A stretch of DNA of 64,000 bases from Lathyrus oleraceus (GCF_024323335.1 NC_066583.1:12800665-12864664), one strand, 5' to 3'. Numbered from the stretch's first letter, positions 11,235 through 24,456 are shown. Made by a program: numbers and translations. Notes: generated from the sequence alone by a model not told the origin.

Positions 11235-11400
11235 CAGTCGATTGCAAAAACTTTATGTTTTGGAAAACTGGAGATTTTTCAGGTGCCAATCGATTGACAC
11301 GGAGGATCAATCGATTGATCCTCTGCATTCTTTGAAAAACAAAAATTGAGATGGACCAATTGATTGGGCTTCCCCAACTAATCAATTGGCTTATACCAAA
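11235..11400. repeat. CAATCGATTG palindrome cluster, right part
   Basis: Continuation of the cluster split by the solo LTR: CAATCGATTG near 11287 and 11308, with diverged forms CAATTGATTGG and TAATCAATTGG near 11357 and 11380. Confidence 0.7.
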
Positions 11401-12147
11401 AAATTCAAAATTTATTTCTTTAATGTTTCTAAGTACATTCCATCAACCATTAATCACTTGTTATGTTATACTTGAGTTGAATCAATGTTAAATGTGAGAA
11501 TTACATATTGAATCTAGTGAGTTCACCTAGAGCTCATTTTAGGCCATAAGTTAGACTTATAACTTAGATAACATTAGAAAGCGACATTCATTCGTACGAT
11601 GCTTATGTGGAGGTCGTAAATGAATGGTTGTTATAGTTGAGAGTGAGACGCTTTGTATGGAACATGCAATGTTATTGCTTGTATATTGGTGAATGAAGTC
11701 ACCAGTGATTGATGAACCTAGTTATACTTTAGGGAACATATCACGTATTCAAAATGTTTTCCCTTGAAGGTGTACATCCCTATTTGATATGCTTATATGA
11801 GTAAGCAATATGATTTGACACCAATGATTTGTGCCTCAATTGGGTTTGAGCCTCAACCATGGCGGGCATGGGGGAAAGGTGGACACCTAAGTGGGTTAGA
11901 GTCCCATACGATGAAAGATACCCTAAGTGGGTTAGAGTCTCATACGGGTGGCAATCGCTTGGAGTGAGTTTGGAACTCATAGAGGACCCGATATCAACAG
12001 CAAAAGTCAAATCATACGAGCATACATGAACTGGGCTTGCCTTAGACGTAGATCCGCTCAGGGATTGATGTTTCCTGAATCTGAATAGTGATTTTTTTTT
12101 AGTTGTGAGAACTCATGAGAATGTTTCCATACATTGCGAGATTTTTC
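11401..12147. other. remaining outer LTR sequence, non-coding
   Basis: Non-coding sequence up to the SIRE LTR. It contains the duplicated CCTAAGTGGGTTAGAGTC block and nothing else recognisable. Confidence 0.4.
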
Positions 12148-13146
12148 TGAAGGTGAGAAAAACAAGAAAGGGGGGTTTGAATTGTTTTAGAAATTAAAAG
12201 CTTTTTCAAAAGTAAGAACACACAGAATTTTATATTGGTTCGCTTATAACACAAAGCTACTCCAGGCCACCCGGCAAAGGTGATTTCACCTTCAAAAAGG
12301 ACTTAATCCACTAATCTTGAAAGATTAATACAACCAAACGTCTAAGAGAATGATCTCTTAGTCCTCCCAAGTATACAGACTGCACAGAGTCACTTGAGGA
12401 ACAAAAGCAATATAGTAAAAGAGATTTGTAATAGAGAGTGCTTCTAAGAGTAAGCAAATATTACAGCAGAATATTTAAACAAGTGTTTTCACGTATGAGC
12501 AGCAGCTCATGAAAAACTGAGAGAGAGAATGTAGAGAATTTTTCTGTGCGTTGTTGTGTATCTCTCAATGAAGTAGGCTGTCCTTTATATAGTGGTGAGA
12601 ATGACCGTTGGAGTGATGATAAAATATTGGCCTTTGATGAGCATTCAATGTCATTACTTCTGTGTTTCTTGCCATAACCAATTTGTCTCCCTGAATGATT
12701 TCTTTCTAAAAATACTTCCTTTCCATTTTGAAGAATTTCTTTCTGTTACTCTTTCTGGATTAGGAGAATCTTCATCAGAATCTTTGTTATCTCGGAGTTC
12801 TACGTCAGAAGGAAATAATGTTCAGGTTACATCAGAGCTTCTCAGAGTACTGGTCTATCAGATCATCAGAACTAAGACCCGTGGATGTTTAGAGCTTCTG
12901 GTTCTTCCTTATATCTTGCTTTGCTCAGATTCAGAACTTCTTGGGCTCACTTCTTTCTCAGATGCGTCTGATCTTCTGGAACTTTGTATCTGATTAGAAT
13001 TTGTATCTGATAAAATGATTAGATTCCTTTGTTGCTGTTCAAATTCCTGCACACTTAGAATTTTCGTTAGGGTGCCATTTTTGGTTTCATCCTTTGTTAT
13101 CATCAAAATCCTGGAATTCTATTGTAGAACTAATTTTGTTCTTACA
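12148..13146 (-). mobile_element. 3' LTR of a SIRE/Maximus-like Ty1-copia element
   Basis: On the minus strand it starts TGTAAGAACAAAATTAG directly after a polypurine tract and ends CACCTTCA. It is 999 bp. A minus-strand TATA box sits at 12584-12591. The rest of the element (env-like, pol, end of gag) continues on the minus strand to 58840, split by insertions. The 5' LTR lies outside the window, so the target duplication cannot be checked; the left flank is TTTTC. Confidence 0.8.
12584..12591 (-). promoter_or_regulatory. TATA box of the SIRE LTR
   Basis: TATATAAA on the minus strand in the LTR, followed by GGACAG. Confidence 0.6.
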
Positions 13147-13160
13147 ATCTCCCCCTTTTT
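13147..13160 (-). other. polypurine tract of the SIRE element
   Basis: Minus strand AAAAAGGGGGAGAT immediately adjoins the LTR start; this is the usual priming site for plus-strand DNA synthesis. Confidence 0.75.
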
Positions 13161-13454
13161 GATGATGACAAAACAATCTTAATTTTAGAGATGAAACATT
13201 TAGATGAGAGTTTTTAGATCAGATAGAGGTGAGCTCCCCCTGAGATGAGTCTGGGATTTCAGGAGTTCTTACCGGAGCTTCCATGAGATGATGATTCTCT
13301 TCTGCAATTTTCTAAGTCACAAGGGATTAGAACCAATTTATAAACAATGTTTGCAGAGTACTGAAAGGATTTAGATATGTTTTCATCAGAGCTGTTTTTA
13401 GTTCTCCCCCTTTTTGTCAGAATCAAAAAGACTAAGTAAAATAAAAGGCAAGAG

Positions 13455-13494
<40 letters not shown>

Positions 13495-13513
13495 TATATA
13501 TATATATATATAG

Positions 13514-13545
<32 letters not shown>

Positions 13546-13549
13546 TATA

Positions 13550-13603
<54 letters not shown>

Positions 13604-13679
13604 AAAAGGCTAGAAGCACAGATAACAATCAAGAGCTAGAAAAAGCAAAACAGGCAAAGCAGAAAACAACAAACAAATC
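13161..13679 (-). other. SIRE 3' untranslated region with a TA microsatellite
   Basis: Non-coding sequence between the env-like ORF and the LTR. It is occupied by a TA repeat at 13458-13601 with GATATA interruptions. A second CTCCCCC (minus GGGGGAG) near 13403 resembles another polypurine tract. Confidence 0.5.
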
Positions 13680-14775
13680 AGAGCAACAAGCAAAAAACAA
13701 GTCCTAGGTGCCTAAGGGTTGGGAGGTGGAGGCATCCTCTGAAGCAGCTGGGTCAGCAGATTCTGAATGTTGGCATTTACTGAATCATGTTGATCCAATC
13801 TGGCTCGAACTTCTTTCTGCTCTTTCTGAAGATCTTCAAGAGTTTTGAGAACCAGAGGGACAAAGGTGGAGGACTCCCCTGAGTCAGAGCATCCGGTTCT
13901 ACCCTGTTGGCAGATTCTTCAGCAAGACGTGCTTCAGCTTCAGCAGCAGCTTTTGCTTCAGCTTCAGCAGCAGCAGCAACCTCAGCTAGAGCTTTGGCTT
14001 CATCTTCCTTAATGTTTTTCATTTCTTCTTGTCTGGCTTTCTCTTCTGCTTCCTTTCGGGCTCGTTCCTCAGCTTCTCTGGCTAGGCACTACTGGAGTCT
14101 TAGCTCAGCGTCGCTGATGAAGTCGTTTCTAACTTGCTCAGAGAGGCCATTCAGTTTGAAGGCTTCAGCAGTCATCCAGCCAATAACTCTGTTCTAGTGT
14201 GTCCTTATAGCTGAAGGATCCTCACTGATGCCAGAGTTGATGGTCAGAGACTTGACCTTGTCAACTGAAGCTTCTGCAAACAACATTATCGCTTCCTCTA
14301 GGGTTGGCAGGGTGTTTTCTGGTTCAGAGGGTGGAGTTGGAAAAGTGGGAGGGCTTAGGTTGAGAGTGGGAGTTTGTGGTTCAGCGGATGTATTTGGTGG
14401 GTGTGTGTCAGAGTTGGTTTGATGAGTTTCAATGGGAGGTGTTTCAGATGGTGGAGCGTTAGATGTGGTAGGGTTTGGTTGTTCTGTGGGTGAGGAAGTG
14501 ATTTCTGGTTCAGATGTGGGTTGTGTTGGCTATTGTGAGGCCAGAGCACGAGTTTGGAGCTGGGCCAGAGTGGGAGATGAGGGGTCAGAGTGTTCTGCGT
14601 ATGAGGAAATGTTGTAGTAAGGGGGTGATTCTGGAGAAGAGGATGAGGATGGTGAAGTGGTTTCGTTCAGCATTTCTGCTTCAGAAATAGGTAAGGTTGT
14701 GGTGGCAAGGTTAAATTTCTGGGATGGTTGATGAGATGTTCTGGTGTTTGAGGGAGGGGTTTCTGAGTTTATATA
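13680..14775 (-). pseudogene. C-terminal part of the SIRE env-like ORF
   Basis: Read on the minus strand from 14775, a frame continues through a Ser/Thr/Pro-rich region (NSETPPSNTRTS, SSSSSPESPPYY). It then enters an Ala/Glu/Lys heptad-like region (about 13900-14090; EAEAKAAAEAEARLAEE), probably a coiled coil. In-frame stops interrupt it near 14534, 14195 and 14091. It follows the N-terminal part at 35862-36911; the copia tandem separates them. SIRE-type elements carry such an env-like ORF between pol and the 3' LTR; its function is not established. Long plus-strand frames here are its antisense. Confidence 0.65.
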
Positions 14776-16110
14776 TGTTGGTACCTTAAGATTGACATTA
14801 ATTTTGTAAAACAAATAATGTAATCACCTCTGTTGTTTTAATATGTTGGGTTGAAGAAATTCAACATCTGGACCAACATGTCATGTACGATGTCACGACA
14901 TCGGAACTGTGACATCTCACATGTGTATCAAACTGAATCAGTTAATTCTGGTTTGGTTTGTGATTAATTAGGAGATCTGGTGAATATCCTATCTCCTATG
15001 TGAAGATCTTGAAGATTCAATCAGAAGATTTGGTAAATATATTTGGTGAATATACAGTCTCTAAATATAAAGATATGGTAAGATCTTTTAGGAAAATAAA
15101 AGATTGAAGACCTTGATTGAAGCAGAAGAAATCTGCCAGCTCTGTAACAGCAAAGAAGAAGATTTGCTGCGATTGATGAAGGCCCAAATCCAGTTGGGTA
15201 ATTAGGTTATAAATAGGAGATTGTAACCTAGGTTTTGTAAGCCTCAAACAATGTAAAAATTAGAGGTGTGTGTGTGAGGTAAACCTCCCAACCTGTGGGA
15301 AGGTTACCAGGTGTTTCTCAGTGCTTGAAAGCATGAGATTGTTTGTAACTCAAAGCCCCTAGGCAAGAGAGATTATGTTCTTGAACGAAGCTGTGAAGCA
15401 AGTTCAAGTTGTTTAAACATTACATGGTACTTGTAATGATAGGAATGGAAACTGGAGGTTTCTATCTTGAAGTGCCTAGGTATAGATTGCACTGGGTAGG
15501 GATTAAGTGAGGAGTTGTAAACGGGGAAGTTTGACTCTGAATTAATACTGCTAATAGTGGATCTTCTTCCTGGCTTGGTATGCCCCCAGAGTAGGTAATG
15601 TTGTACCGAACTGGGTTAACAATTACTGGTGTTTTTACCTTCTGCACACTATATTCTGTATGTTATAACTCAGTCTGGTTTTAGTCTGTTTATGAAGGGA
15701 ATAACAAACCTAACACATAGTCTGCAGTTTGATTGCAAAACAGAATGTTACGACATTCATTATTGACTGCTGTTACTGATAGACTGGTTAGTCTGTTACA
15801 GTTTATCCATCTGTAATGTTGTGACAGATGATGTTCAAAACAATGTTGAGACATCATACTTAGAACTGGGCAGGATCAATAAACATAAGGGCTATGTTTG
15901 ATCTCTACTGAGTGTGTGCACTAGATGGACAAAACTGGATGTTCTTATTCCCATGTTGGTATATTATCAGATGTCTTGACATCTGTGTCTGAGTGCATAT
16001 CAGTACTGGATTTTAACTGTTAGATCTGTCTTGCTGTATTAGTAACAATGTTGGATCAGATGTCATGACTTCGTGTAGAACATCTGAACTCTGACTATAC
16101 CAGAATTTCA
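14776..16110 (+). mobile_element. first LTR of the copia tandem
   Basis: Starts TGTTGGTACC, ends TTTCA, 1,335 bp. TATA box at 15208-15215. It carries several imperfect palindromes of the GATGTC-N2-GACATC type. About 24 by-eye differences from the second LTR. Confidence 0.85.
15208..15215 (+). promoter_or_regulatory. TATA box of the copia LTR
   Basis: TATAAATA in the LTR; the same box is at 20906-20913 in the second LTR. Confidence 0.6.
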
Positions 16111-16112
16111 AT

Positions 16113-16124
16113 TGGTATCAAAGC
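16113..16124 (+). other. primer-binding site, initiator Met tRNA type
   Basis: TGGTATCAAAGC just after the LTR. The second copy at 21811-21822 is the canonical TGGTATCAGAGC. This fixes the LTR ends and supports a Ty1-copia origin. Confidence 0.8.
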
Positions 16125-19100
16125 AGGCATCCTGTTCTATCTCTGGATGAGATCCATGGGTGATACTTTCTGGTATCTTGCAAGGAGTTATGCCAGTACT
16201 GATGATTGGAACCTGTGGAAGGTTCTGTAATTTCCCTGAATGGTCCCTTGAAGTAGGTGGATGGACTATTCATGACAGGAACTGTGTGTGACTGTCTCTG
16301 GAGGTTGGCAATTGGCCTTTGTGTGGAACAGCTATGCTGTATTAAAACATATTCAAACTTGGTATGTTCTTGGAGGTTGATATGGTGAAGTGTGTGGCCA
16401 TAGGTTGAGTTGTATTATGATTTCCGCTGCATAATACCTGGCAAAACTCAAACTCTGATGTAGTTTCCCCTCATGTGGATGAAAGGCTGTTGTATTCAAG
16501 ATTTCATTATAATCTACTGAAGATGTCAAAGATACTTGAGTTTCCTCAAGTCCACTCATGATGATGTTCTCACTTCAGGACTGTAAGAATCACCTGATCA
16601 CTGATTCTTGTACTCTCTTGGGTAGTGTATATGAAGACCTTGAAGACTTTCAAGGAGGGTTTGTTCCAATGAGGTGGAACTAATGTTCTATGCGATGTTA
16701 GAACATGTTGTTCAACAAGTATGCAGCTACTGGTTGAAGAGCAGATGTTTTTAGGTGTCAAACAAAGGGATACCTGTGTTTGGAACCTACTCCTGACCTG
16801 GAAGAGGAGACATCTCTGGGAGCTAAGTTGACAAGGGTAGGGTCAACTATGAGTATGCTCAAGAAGGTCACGTTTAGAAGTTTGATCTCTAGAAGTGGAG
16901 CTGGTTGAAATGTGACATTGTGCAACCTTATGCTATCTGTCTTGGATAGTTGCTCCTGGAAGTACTATGTTGTGTTGGAAGACTTGTCCCCTGGATGTTA
17001 GAAGTCAATAATGGGGCAACCTGATTGCTATATCATTTAAGAGGATTAGTATCATAAATCTTGTAATTCAAACACCACGCTCAGAAGTGGCAGTTCTTTC
17101 AAGGAGTGAGAATATGAAGATTCATAGATTGGTTGATGTAGTATGCTCTGGCAATGCATATCTACTATTGACGAGTGTTGTTATCTTTCACCAGTACTTA
17201 TGGTCAGCTGGAGTCTGATTGGTGTGATTGGAGTATGTAGAGGTTTACCTCATAGAGTTAGTAGCGACCAACAAGGGTAATGTATGTCATGTTGAGACAG
17301 TTGGGTAAAATGCATGGATATTGGTGTGGAGTTTCCATGATTGTTAATTTGAGGGGGAGTTTTAGTTAACCTCCTCACGTATTGGTCAGCCTAGGGTCTG
17401 GTTGGCTGTTGACCTGTGTCACATGGGATCTGGTGGTTGTGTGACACATTTGCAAGGAAGAATTCATCTCTCTCATTCTTAAGGGTGAATTTAATCTGGG
17501 AAGACTTTCAAATCTGTTGAGGTGCTTGAAAGCAGAAGATGTTGACACTAGAAGAGTATTTTCAAAGTATTCTTATGGTGGAAGTATCTGAAAGGAATAT
17601 TGGGAAAGGATTTAAGATCAATGTCTACTTGTGCCAAGTACAAGTATTTAATTGATTATCCTTGGAGCTCAAGATAAATGATGTTTTAAAAGATGTTGGA
17701 ACATCTCATCTTCAAGATCCTGTGCAGAATCACAGGAAGGATAGTACATTGGTTTATGATCTATCACTTTGGTGGCAGCAAAAGCATTTGATCATTGAAA
17801 AGGTTTCCTGGCAAGAAACATGCTCAGCCCTGGTATGTACAAGAAGAAGAAAACATCATAGTCTTGATGGTGGTTACTTGGATCAGTTTACTTCTGATCT
17901 AGGTAAGGAAGTGCATTAACTAATGCACAATATGGAGTCAAGAACAAGTGGCAGCAGTCTTGACATCATGGAAACAACTTTGCTTTAGGAAGTGGAATCC
18001 TTGGTATAGCTGAAGGGACAGTTACTAACTGGTCCTTCTGAAGACTCATGCATCAGAGTGTCTGATGTCTTTGGAGAAGAAGCAGGGATTCATCAAGGTG
18101 TGAGCTTGGATGACTTAACTGCAAACCTGCAGGATGGAGGATGTTTACTCAAACTTGGTTCCACAATCAAGTCTATGAGAACATTGAACTCTTGTTTTGA
18201 GAAGGGAGGAAGTTCTTTCAAGTGGCAGAAGAAGGAGCTGAATTCAACAGCTAGATGTCAAAACAGAAGGTTATGACATTCGGTTCAACATCAGAATCTT
18301 AGTTGGTGAAGTGGCACATCAACTTGAGATAGAAGGGTCTACAGGGTTGTAGATTGGATACTTCAAAAAGCTTGAAGTTCAAGTCTCACTTGGAAGGTCA
18401 GAATATCTTTGGGAGAAGTCGGATAAACGTGAAGAGGTCAAAGAATGGCATTTGACTCTTTCATATGAGGATTCATGAGTGAGATAATCAACCAGTGGCA
18501 TTTGGTCTATCTCAGAAGTGAGTTCGAAGAATCAAGATAATCTACATATGGCAACTGATTATTCTTGAGGATAGTCTGAGACAAGTTACTTTTGAGCAGA
18601 AAAGTAGTATGTTGAAGACAAAAGGAGGTGTCTTCTAGTGGAGCCAGTGGAAGAAGTTTTAAGCTATCTATGGAAGACTATCTCTTGTAATGGGATGATA
18701 ATGTATATGTCCCAAATTGTGTCTGGGTTCTCGTGGATCAAGCTAATGACTCAGTGATATCTTAAGATTATCAGATGGTGTTATGGTGTGAAGGATGTCC
18801 TAACTCATGTTAGAGCATGGTGTGAAGTAGCTCTCTGTTTTGGTTAGAAGAGAGATTGACACAGAGTATGGATGTGTTCAGCCAAGAGGGTTGAACAGAG
18901 GGTGTGCTCTTGAAGACATGAAGATGCGTCTTATGTTTTCCATTCATCAAGTGGTCTGGGGTCTCTTTGAATCAGGAAGCTAGTGTAGGTCCAACCTTGG
19001 GGTGTTGGATATGTTCATGTGTGATCTCCATGTTTCAAGAGGAGATTTGGTTTTTCATGACAGGGGGAGTTCTGTCTTTGCACTGCAAGTAATCATCAAG

Positions 19101-20461
19101 CTTGTGGTCTATGGGTTCTCAGATAACAAGGTATGTCACCTTGTTAGTCAGTGAGATGATGGGGCGTGTGTCAAGGCTGAGTGAGCAGAAGAATGTCTCA
19201 CCGGATGTCATGACATTGCCTTGGACAATATTGTTATTTCCTTCTGAAACTTCAGTCATAAGGAAATATGAATGTGGTGCACAAGTGCTGATGTTATAGC
19301 AGATGTCAGTATGACATTCTGGCTGGTACAGGTGCTGAAGTTCAGTAGTTGTTAATTGATGAATGCACAGATTTAGGGGGAGAAGAAGTACCCTTGTGCA
19401 TTGTGCATTTGTGTGTCTTACTAGTTGCATCCATAACTAGTAATTCTGTTGATTGTTGCATAGATTGAGGGGGAGGAGAAGTACCCTTGTGCATATGTGT
19501 ATTACTAGTAGCCATAGCTAGTAATTGTTTTGCTTCTGCTGCTGATTAAACTACTGTTGTATGGTTTAACTGCTGATAGTTTAACTTGTGAACAAAAAGG
19601 ACAGAATGTTCACAAGATGTCAGAGGAGATGTCTTAACAGAAGATATCCTTTGTTCCTGCTGGAAGTTGTATAAGGACATGGGTATGTGTGGTGCCAGAT
19701 GTCAAGCTACCACTGGAGGTGTAAAAGTGGACTTAGGGAATGGTGACAGGGAGAATATATGGAGAATGCAGACAAAAGCAGTATCAAATGTTAAGACATA
19801 GCTTGTAACGTGTCTGACAGCATTTATGGAATAGTCTTGGAACTGCTGTTTCTGGAAATAGTCAAGAGCTGTAATAGGTATTCAAAGATTGTCTGGGATA
19901 TTGGTGGTGATTCTTTGACTGATTCTCAACAAATATTTATGAATCTTGACCAAGCATTTACTCCTACCGTTAATTCCTAAGCATGGTCTGGCCTATTTAA
20001 AGGATGCATCAGCACTCCTCTTCTACAAGAGTGACATTTCATTCCCTCTAAACCATGGGGTTTGTTAAGAGCTGGGCATACTGCTCCTGGATCTGGTTTT
20101 GTGAAGGAACCATTTGTAAATGTTTAGCTAAAAAGGGGGAGAGAAATATTGTCCCGAGGATGCACAAGAAGCAAGCAATATCTGGTAGCAAGGAGAAGAT
20201 GGATTTAGACACAAAAGTCACTAACTGGGTATGTCAGTTGTGTCTTGTGATCTGAATTAAGATGACAGTTGTGTCTTGTGATCTGAGTTACATTGTCTAT
20301 GTACTCAGCATTACATATTCTTCAGGAAGCCCTACTGTTGAGGGGAAGGGTTAGGGTGGAGCTGATCCTTGTACATCTTCTTCCTCATGTACACCAACAA
20401 TGGTGGTGGCATTGGGGCTGTCATTGACAAAGAGGGTTATTTGTTTTAGCTAAAATTTGCC

Positions 20462-20473
20462 AAAGGGGGAGAT
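20462..20473 (+). other. polypurine tract of the copia element
   Basis: AAAGGGGGAGAT directly before the second LTR. Confidence 0.8.
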
Positions 20474-21808
20474 TGTTGGTACCTTAAGATTGGCATTAAT
20501 TTTGTAAAACAAATAATGTAATCACCTCTGTTGTTTTAATATGTTGGGTTGAAGAAATTCAACATCTGGACCAACATGTCATGTAAGATGTCACGACATC
20601 GGGACTGTGACATCTCACATGTGTATCAAACTGAATCAGTTAATTTTGGTTTGGTTTGTGATTAATTAGGAGATCTGGTGAATATCCTATCTCCTATGTA
20701 AAGATCTTGAAGATTCAATCAGAATATTTGGTAAATATATTTGGTGAATATACAGTCTCTAAATATAAAGATATGGTAAGATCTTTTAGGAAAATAAAAG
20801 ATTGAAGACCTTGATTGAAGCAGAAGAAATCTTCCAGCTCTGTAACAGCAAAGAAGAAGATTTGCTGCGATTGATGAAGGCCCAAATCCAGTTGGGTAAT
20901 TAGGTTATAAATAGGAGATTGTAACCTAGGTTTTGTAAGCCTCAAACAATGTAAAAATTAGAGGTGTGTGTGTGAGGTAAACCTCCCAACCTGTGGGAAG
21001 GTTACCAGGTGTTTCTCAGTGCTTGAAAGCATGAGATTGTTTGTAACTCAAAGCCCGTAGGCAAGAGAGATTATGTTCTTGAACGAAGCTGTGAAGCAAG
21101 TTCAAGTTGTTTAAACATTACATGGTACTTGTAATGATAGGAATGGAAATTGGAGGTTTCTATCTTGGAGTGCCTAGGTATAGATTGCACTGGGTAGGGA
21201 TTAAGTGAGGAGTTGTAAACGGGGGAGTTTAACTCTGAATTAATACTGCTAATAGTGGATCTTCTTCCTGGCTTGGTATGCCCCCAGAGTAGGTAATGTT
21301 GTACCGAACTGGGTTAACAATTACTGGTGTTTTTACCTTCTGCACACTATATTCTGTATGTTATAACTCAGTCTGGTTTTAGTCTGTTTATGAAGGGAAT
21401 AACAGACCTAACACATAGTCTGCAGTCTGATTGCAAAACAGAATGTTATGACATTCATTATTGACTGCTGTTACTGATAGACTGGTTAGTCTGTTACAGT
21501 TTATCCATCTGTAATGTTGTGACGGATGATGTTCAAAACAATGTTGAGACATCATACTTAAAACTGGGCAGGATCAATAAACATAAGGGTTATGTTTGAT
21601 CTCTACTGAGTGTGTGCACTAGATGGACAAAACTGGATGTTCTTATTCCCATGTTGGTATATTATCAGATGTCTTGACATCTGTGTCTGAGTGCATATCA
21701 GTACTGGATTTTAATTGTTAGAACTATCTTGCTGTATTAGTAACAATGTTGGATCAGATGTCATGACTTCGTGTAGAACATTTGAACTCTGACTATACCA
21801 TAATTTCA
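20474..21808 (+). mobile_element. second LTR of the copia tandem
   Basis: 1,335 bp, collinear with 14776-16110. It is followed by a canonical primer-binding site and a second internal region instead of host DNA. Confidence 0.85.
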
Positions 21809-24260
21809 ATTGGTATCAGAGCAGGCATCCTGTTCTGTCTCTGGATGAGATCCATGGGTGATACTTTCTGGTATCTTGCAAGGAGTTATGCCAGTACTGA
21901 TGATTGGAACCTGTGGAAGGTTCTTTAATTTCCCTGAATGGTCCCTTGAAGTAGGTGGATGGACTATTCATGACAGGAACTGTGTGTGACTGTCTCTGGA
22001 GGTTGGCAATTGGTCTTTGTGTGGAACAGCTATGCTGTATTAAAACATATTCAAACTTGGTATGTTCTTGGAGGTTGATCTGGTGAAGTGTGTGGCCATA
22101 GGTTGAGTTGTATTATGATTTCCGCTGCATAATACCTGGCAAAACTTAAACTCTGATGTAGTTTCCCCTCATGTGTATGAAAGGCTGCTGTATTCAAGAT
22201 TTCATCATAATCTACTAGAGATGTTAAAGATACTTGAGTTTCCTCAAGTCCACTCATGATGACGTTCTCACTTCAGGACTATAAGAATCACCTGATCACT
22301 GATTCTTGTACTCTCTTGGGTAGTGTATATGAAGACCTTGAAGACTTTCAAGGAGGGTTTGTTCCAATGAGGTGGAACTAATGTTCTATGCGATGTTAGA
22401 ACATGTTGTTCAACAAGTATGCAACTACTGGTTGAAGAGCAGATGTTTTTAGGTGTCAAACAAAGGGATACCTGTGTTTGGAACCTACTCCTGACCTGGA
22501 AGAGGAGTCATCTGTGGGAGCTAAGTTGACAAGGGTAGGGTCAACTATGAGTATGCTCAAGAAGGTCACGTTTAGAAGTTTGATCTCTAGAAGTGGAGCT
22601 GGTTGAAATGTGACATTGTGCAACCTTATGCTGTCTGTCTTGGATAGTTGCTCCTGGAAGTACTATGTTGTGTTGGAAGACTTGTCCCCTGGATGTTAGA
22701 AGTCAATAATGGGGCAACCTGATTGCTATATCATTTAAGAGGATTAGGATCATGAATCTTGTAATTCAAACACCACGCTCAGAAGTGGCAGTTCTTTCAA
22801 GGAGTGAGAATATGAAGATTCAGAGATTGGTTGATGTAGTATGCTCTGGCAATGCATATCTACTATTGACGAGTGTTGTTGTCTTTCACCAGTACTTATG
22901 GTCAACTGGAGTCTGATTGGTGTGATTGGAGTATGTAGAGGTTTAACTCAGAGAGTTAGTAGCCACCAATAAGGGTAATGTATGTCATGTTGAGACAGTT
23001 GGGTACAATGCATGGATATTGGTGTGGAGTTTCCATGATTGTTAATTTGAGGGGGAGTTTTGGTTAACCTCCTCACGTATTGGTCAGCCTAGGGTCTGGT
23101 TGGCTGTTGACCTGTGTCACATGGGTTCTGGTGGTTGTGTGACACATTTGCAAGGAAGAATTCATCTCTCTCATTCCTAAGGGTGAATTTAATCTGGGAA
23201 GACTTTCAAATCTGCTGAGGTGCTTGCAAGCAGAAGATGTTGACACTAGAAGAGTATTTTCAAAGTATTCTTATGGTGGAAGTATCTGAAAGGAATATTG
23301 GGAAAGGATTTAAGATCAATGTCTACTTGTGCCAAGTACAAGTATTTAATTGATTATCCTTGGAGCTCAAGATAAATGATGTTTTAAAAGATGTTGGAAC
23401 ATCTCATCTTCAAGATCCTGTGCAGAATCACAGGAAGGATAGTACATTGGTTTATGATCTATCACTTTGGTGGCAGCAAAAGCATTTGATCACTGAAAAG
23501 GTTTCCTGGCAAGAAACATGCTCAGCCCTGGTCTGTACAAGAAGAAGAAAACATCATAGTCCTGATGGTGGTTACTTGGATCAATTTACTTCTGATTTAG
23601 GTAAGGAAGTGCATTAGCTAATGCACACTATGGAGTCAAGAACAAGTGGCAGCAGTCTTGACATCATGGAAACAACTTTGCTTTAGGAAGTGGAATCCTT
23701 GGTATAGCTGAAGGGACAGTTACTAACTGGTCCTTCTGAAGACTTATGCATCAGAGTGTCTGATGTCTTTGGAGAAGAAACAGGGATTCATCAAGGTGTG
23801 AGCTTGGATGACTTAACTGCAAACCTGCAGGATGGCAGATGTTTACTCAAACTTGGTTCCACAATCAAGTCTATGAGAACATTGAACTCTTGTTCTCAGA
23901 AGGGAGGAAGTTCTTTCAAGTGGCAGAAGAAGGAGCTGAATTCAACAGCTAGATGTCAAAACACAAGGTTATGACATTCGGTTCAACATCCGAGTCTTAG
24001 TTGATGAAGTGGCACATCAACTTGAGATAGAAGGGTCTATAAGGTTGTAGATTGGATACTTCAAAAAGCTTGAAGTTCAAGTCTCACTTGGAAGGTCAGA
24101 ATATCTTTGGGAGAAGTCTGGTAAACGTGGAGAGGTCAACGAATGGCATTTGACTTTTTCATATGAGGATTCATGAGTGAGATAATCAACCAGTGGCATT
24201 TGGTCTATCTCAGAAGTGAGTTCGAAGAATCAAGATAATCTACATATGGCAACTGATTAT
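21809..24260 (+). other. second internal copy, left part
   Basis: Collinear with 16111-18565. It is interrupted by Ogre A at 24261 and continues at 35286. It holds no coding region. Confidence 0.8.
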
Positions 24261-24456
24261 TGTAATACCCCAAAATTTACCCTTCATTTTTCCTGGAAAA
24301 AAAAACGAAAAAAAAAAGAAAAAAAAAAGAAAAAAAATTTAATTAATTAATTAATTAATTAATTAAATAAATAAATAAAATAAATAAATAAAATATAACA
24401 AATTATTTTGGACTTGGGTCTCCCTCATTTGAGCCCACTACCCACGAAAATTAGTC

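Larger units (their letters stand above)
8450..12147 (+). mobile_element. probable Ty3/gypsy LTR, incomplete, interrupted by a solo LTR
   Basis: Begins TGTAATACTCCGTATTTCC. Around 8780-8925 it has a purine-rich leader and a splice-donor-like CTCAAGGTGGGTTC, suggesting plus orientation. A CAATCGATTG palindrome array is split by the solo LTR at 9344-11229. A 41-bp duplication (CCTAAGTGGGTTAGAGTC) lies near 11885-11950. The sequence runs directly into the SIRE LTR at 12148, and no matching right end (expected GGAGTATTACA) is seen before that. The family is inferred from its ends and layout only. Confidence 0.5.
16111..20473 (+). other. internal region of the copia element, no recognisable coding
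   Basis: 4.36 kb with only short frames (the longest, about 85 codons at 17662-17919, is conserved in copy two but matches nothing I know). GGGGGAG motifs recur near 17353, 19376 and 19470. I see no retroviral domain, so proteins would have to come from another element. Confidence 0.7.

Noticed and set aside
13907..14197. Plus-strand 96-codon Ala/Ser-rich frame
   Set aside because: Antisense of the Ala/Glu coiled-coil part of the env-like ORF.
14776..19138. Reading the 4.36-kb duplicated block as one giant LTR (a LARD element)
   Set aside because: Canonical primer-binding sites at 16113 and 21811 and the polypurine tract at 20462 show 1,335-bp LTRs and a tandem unit instead.
15017..23974. 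Paired short frames at a 5,698-bp offset suggesting a duplicated gene family
   Set aside because: They are the tandem copies of a non-coding copia element.
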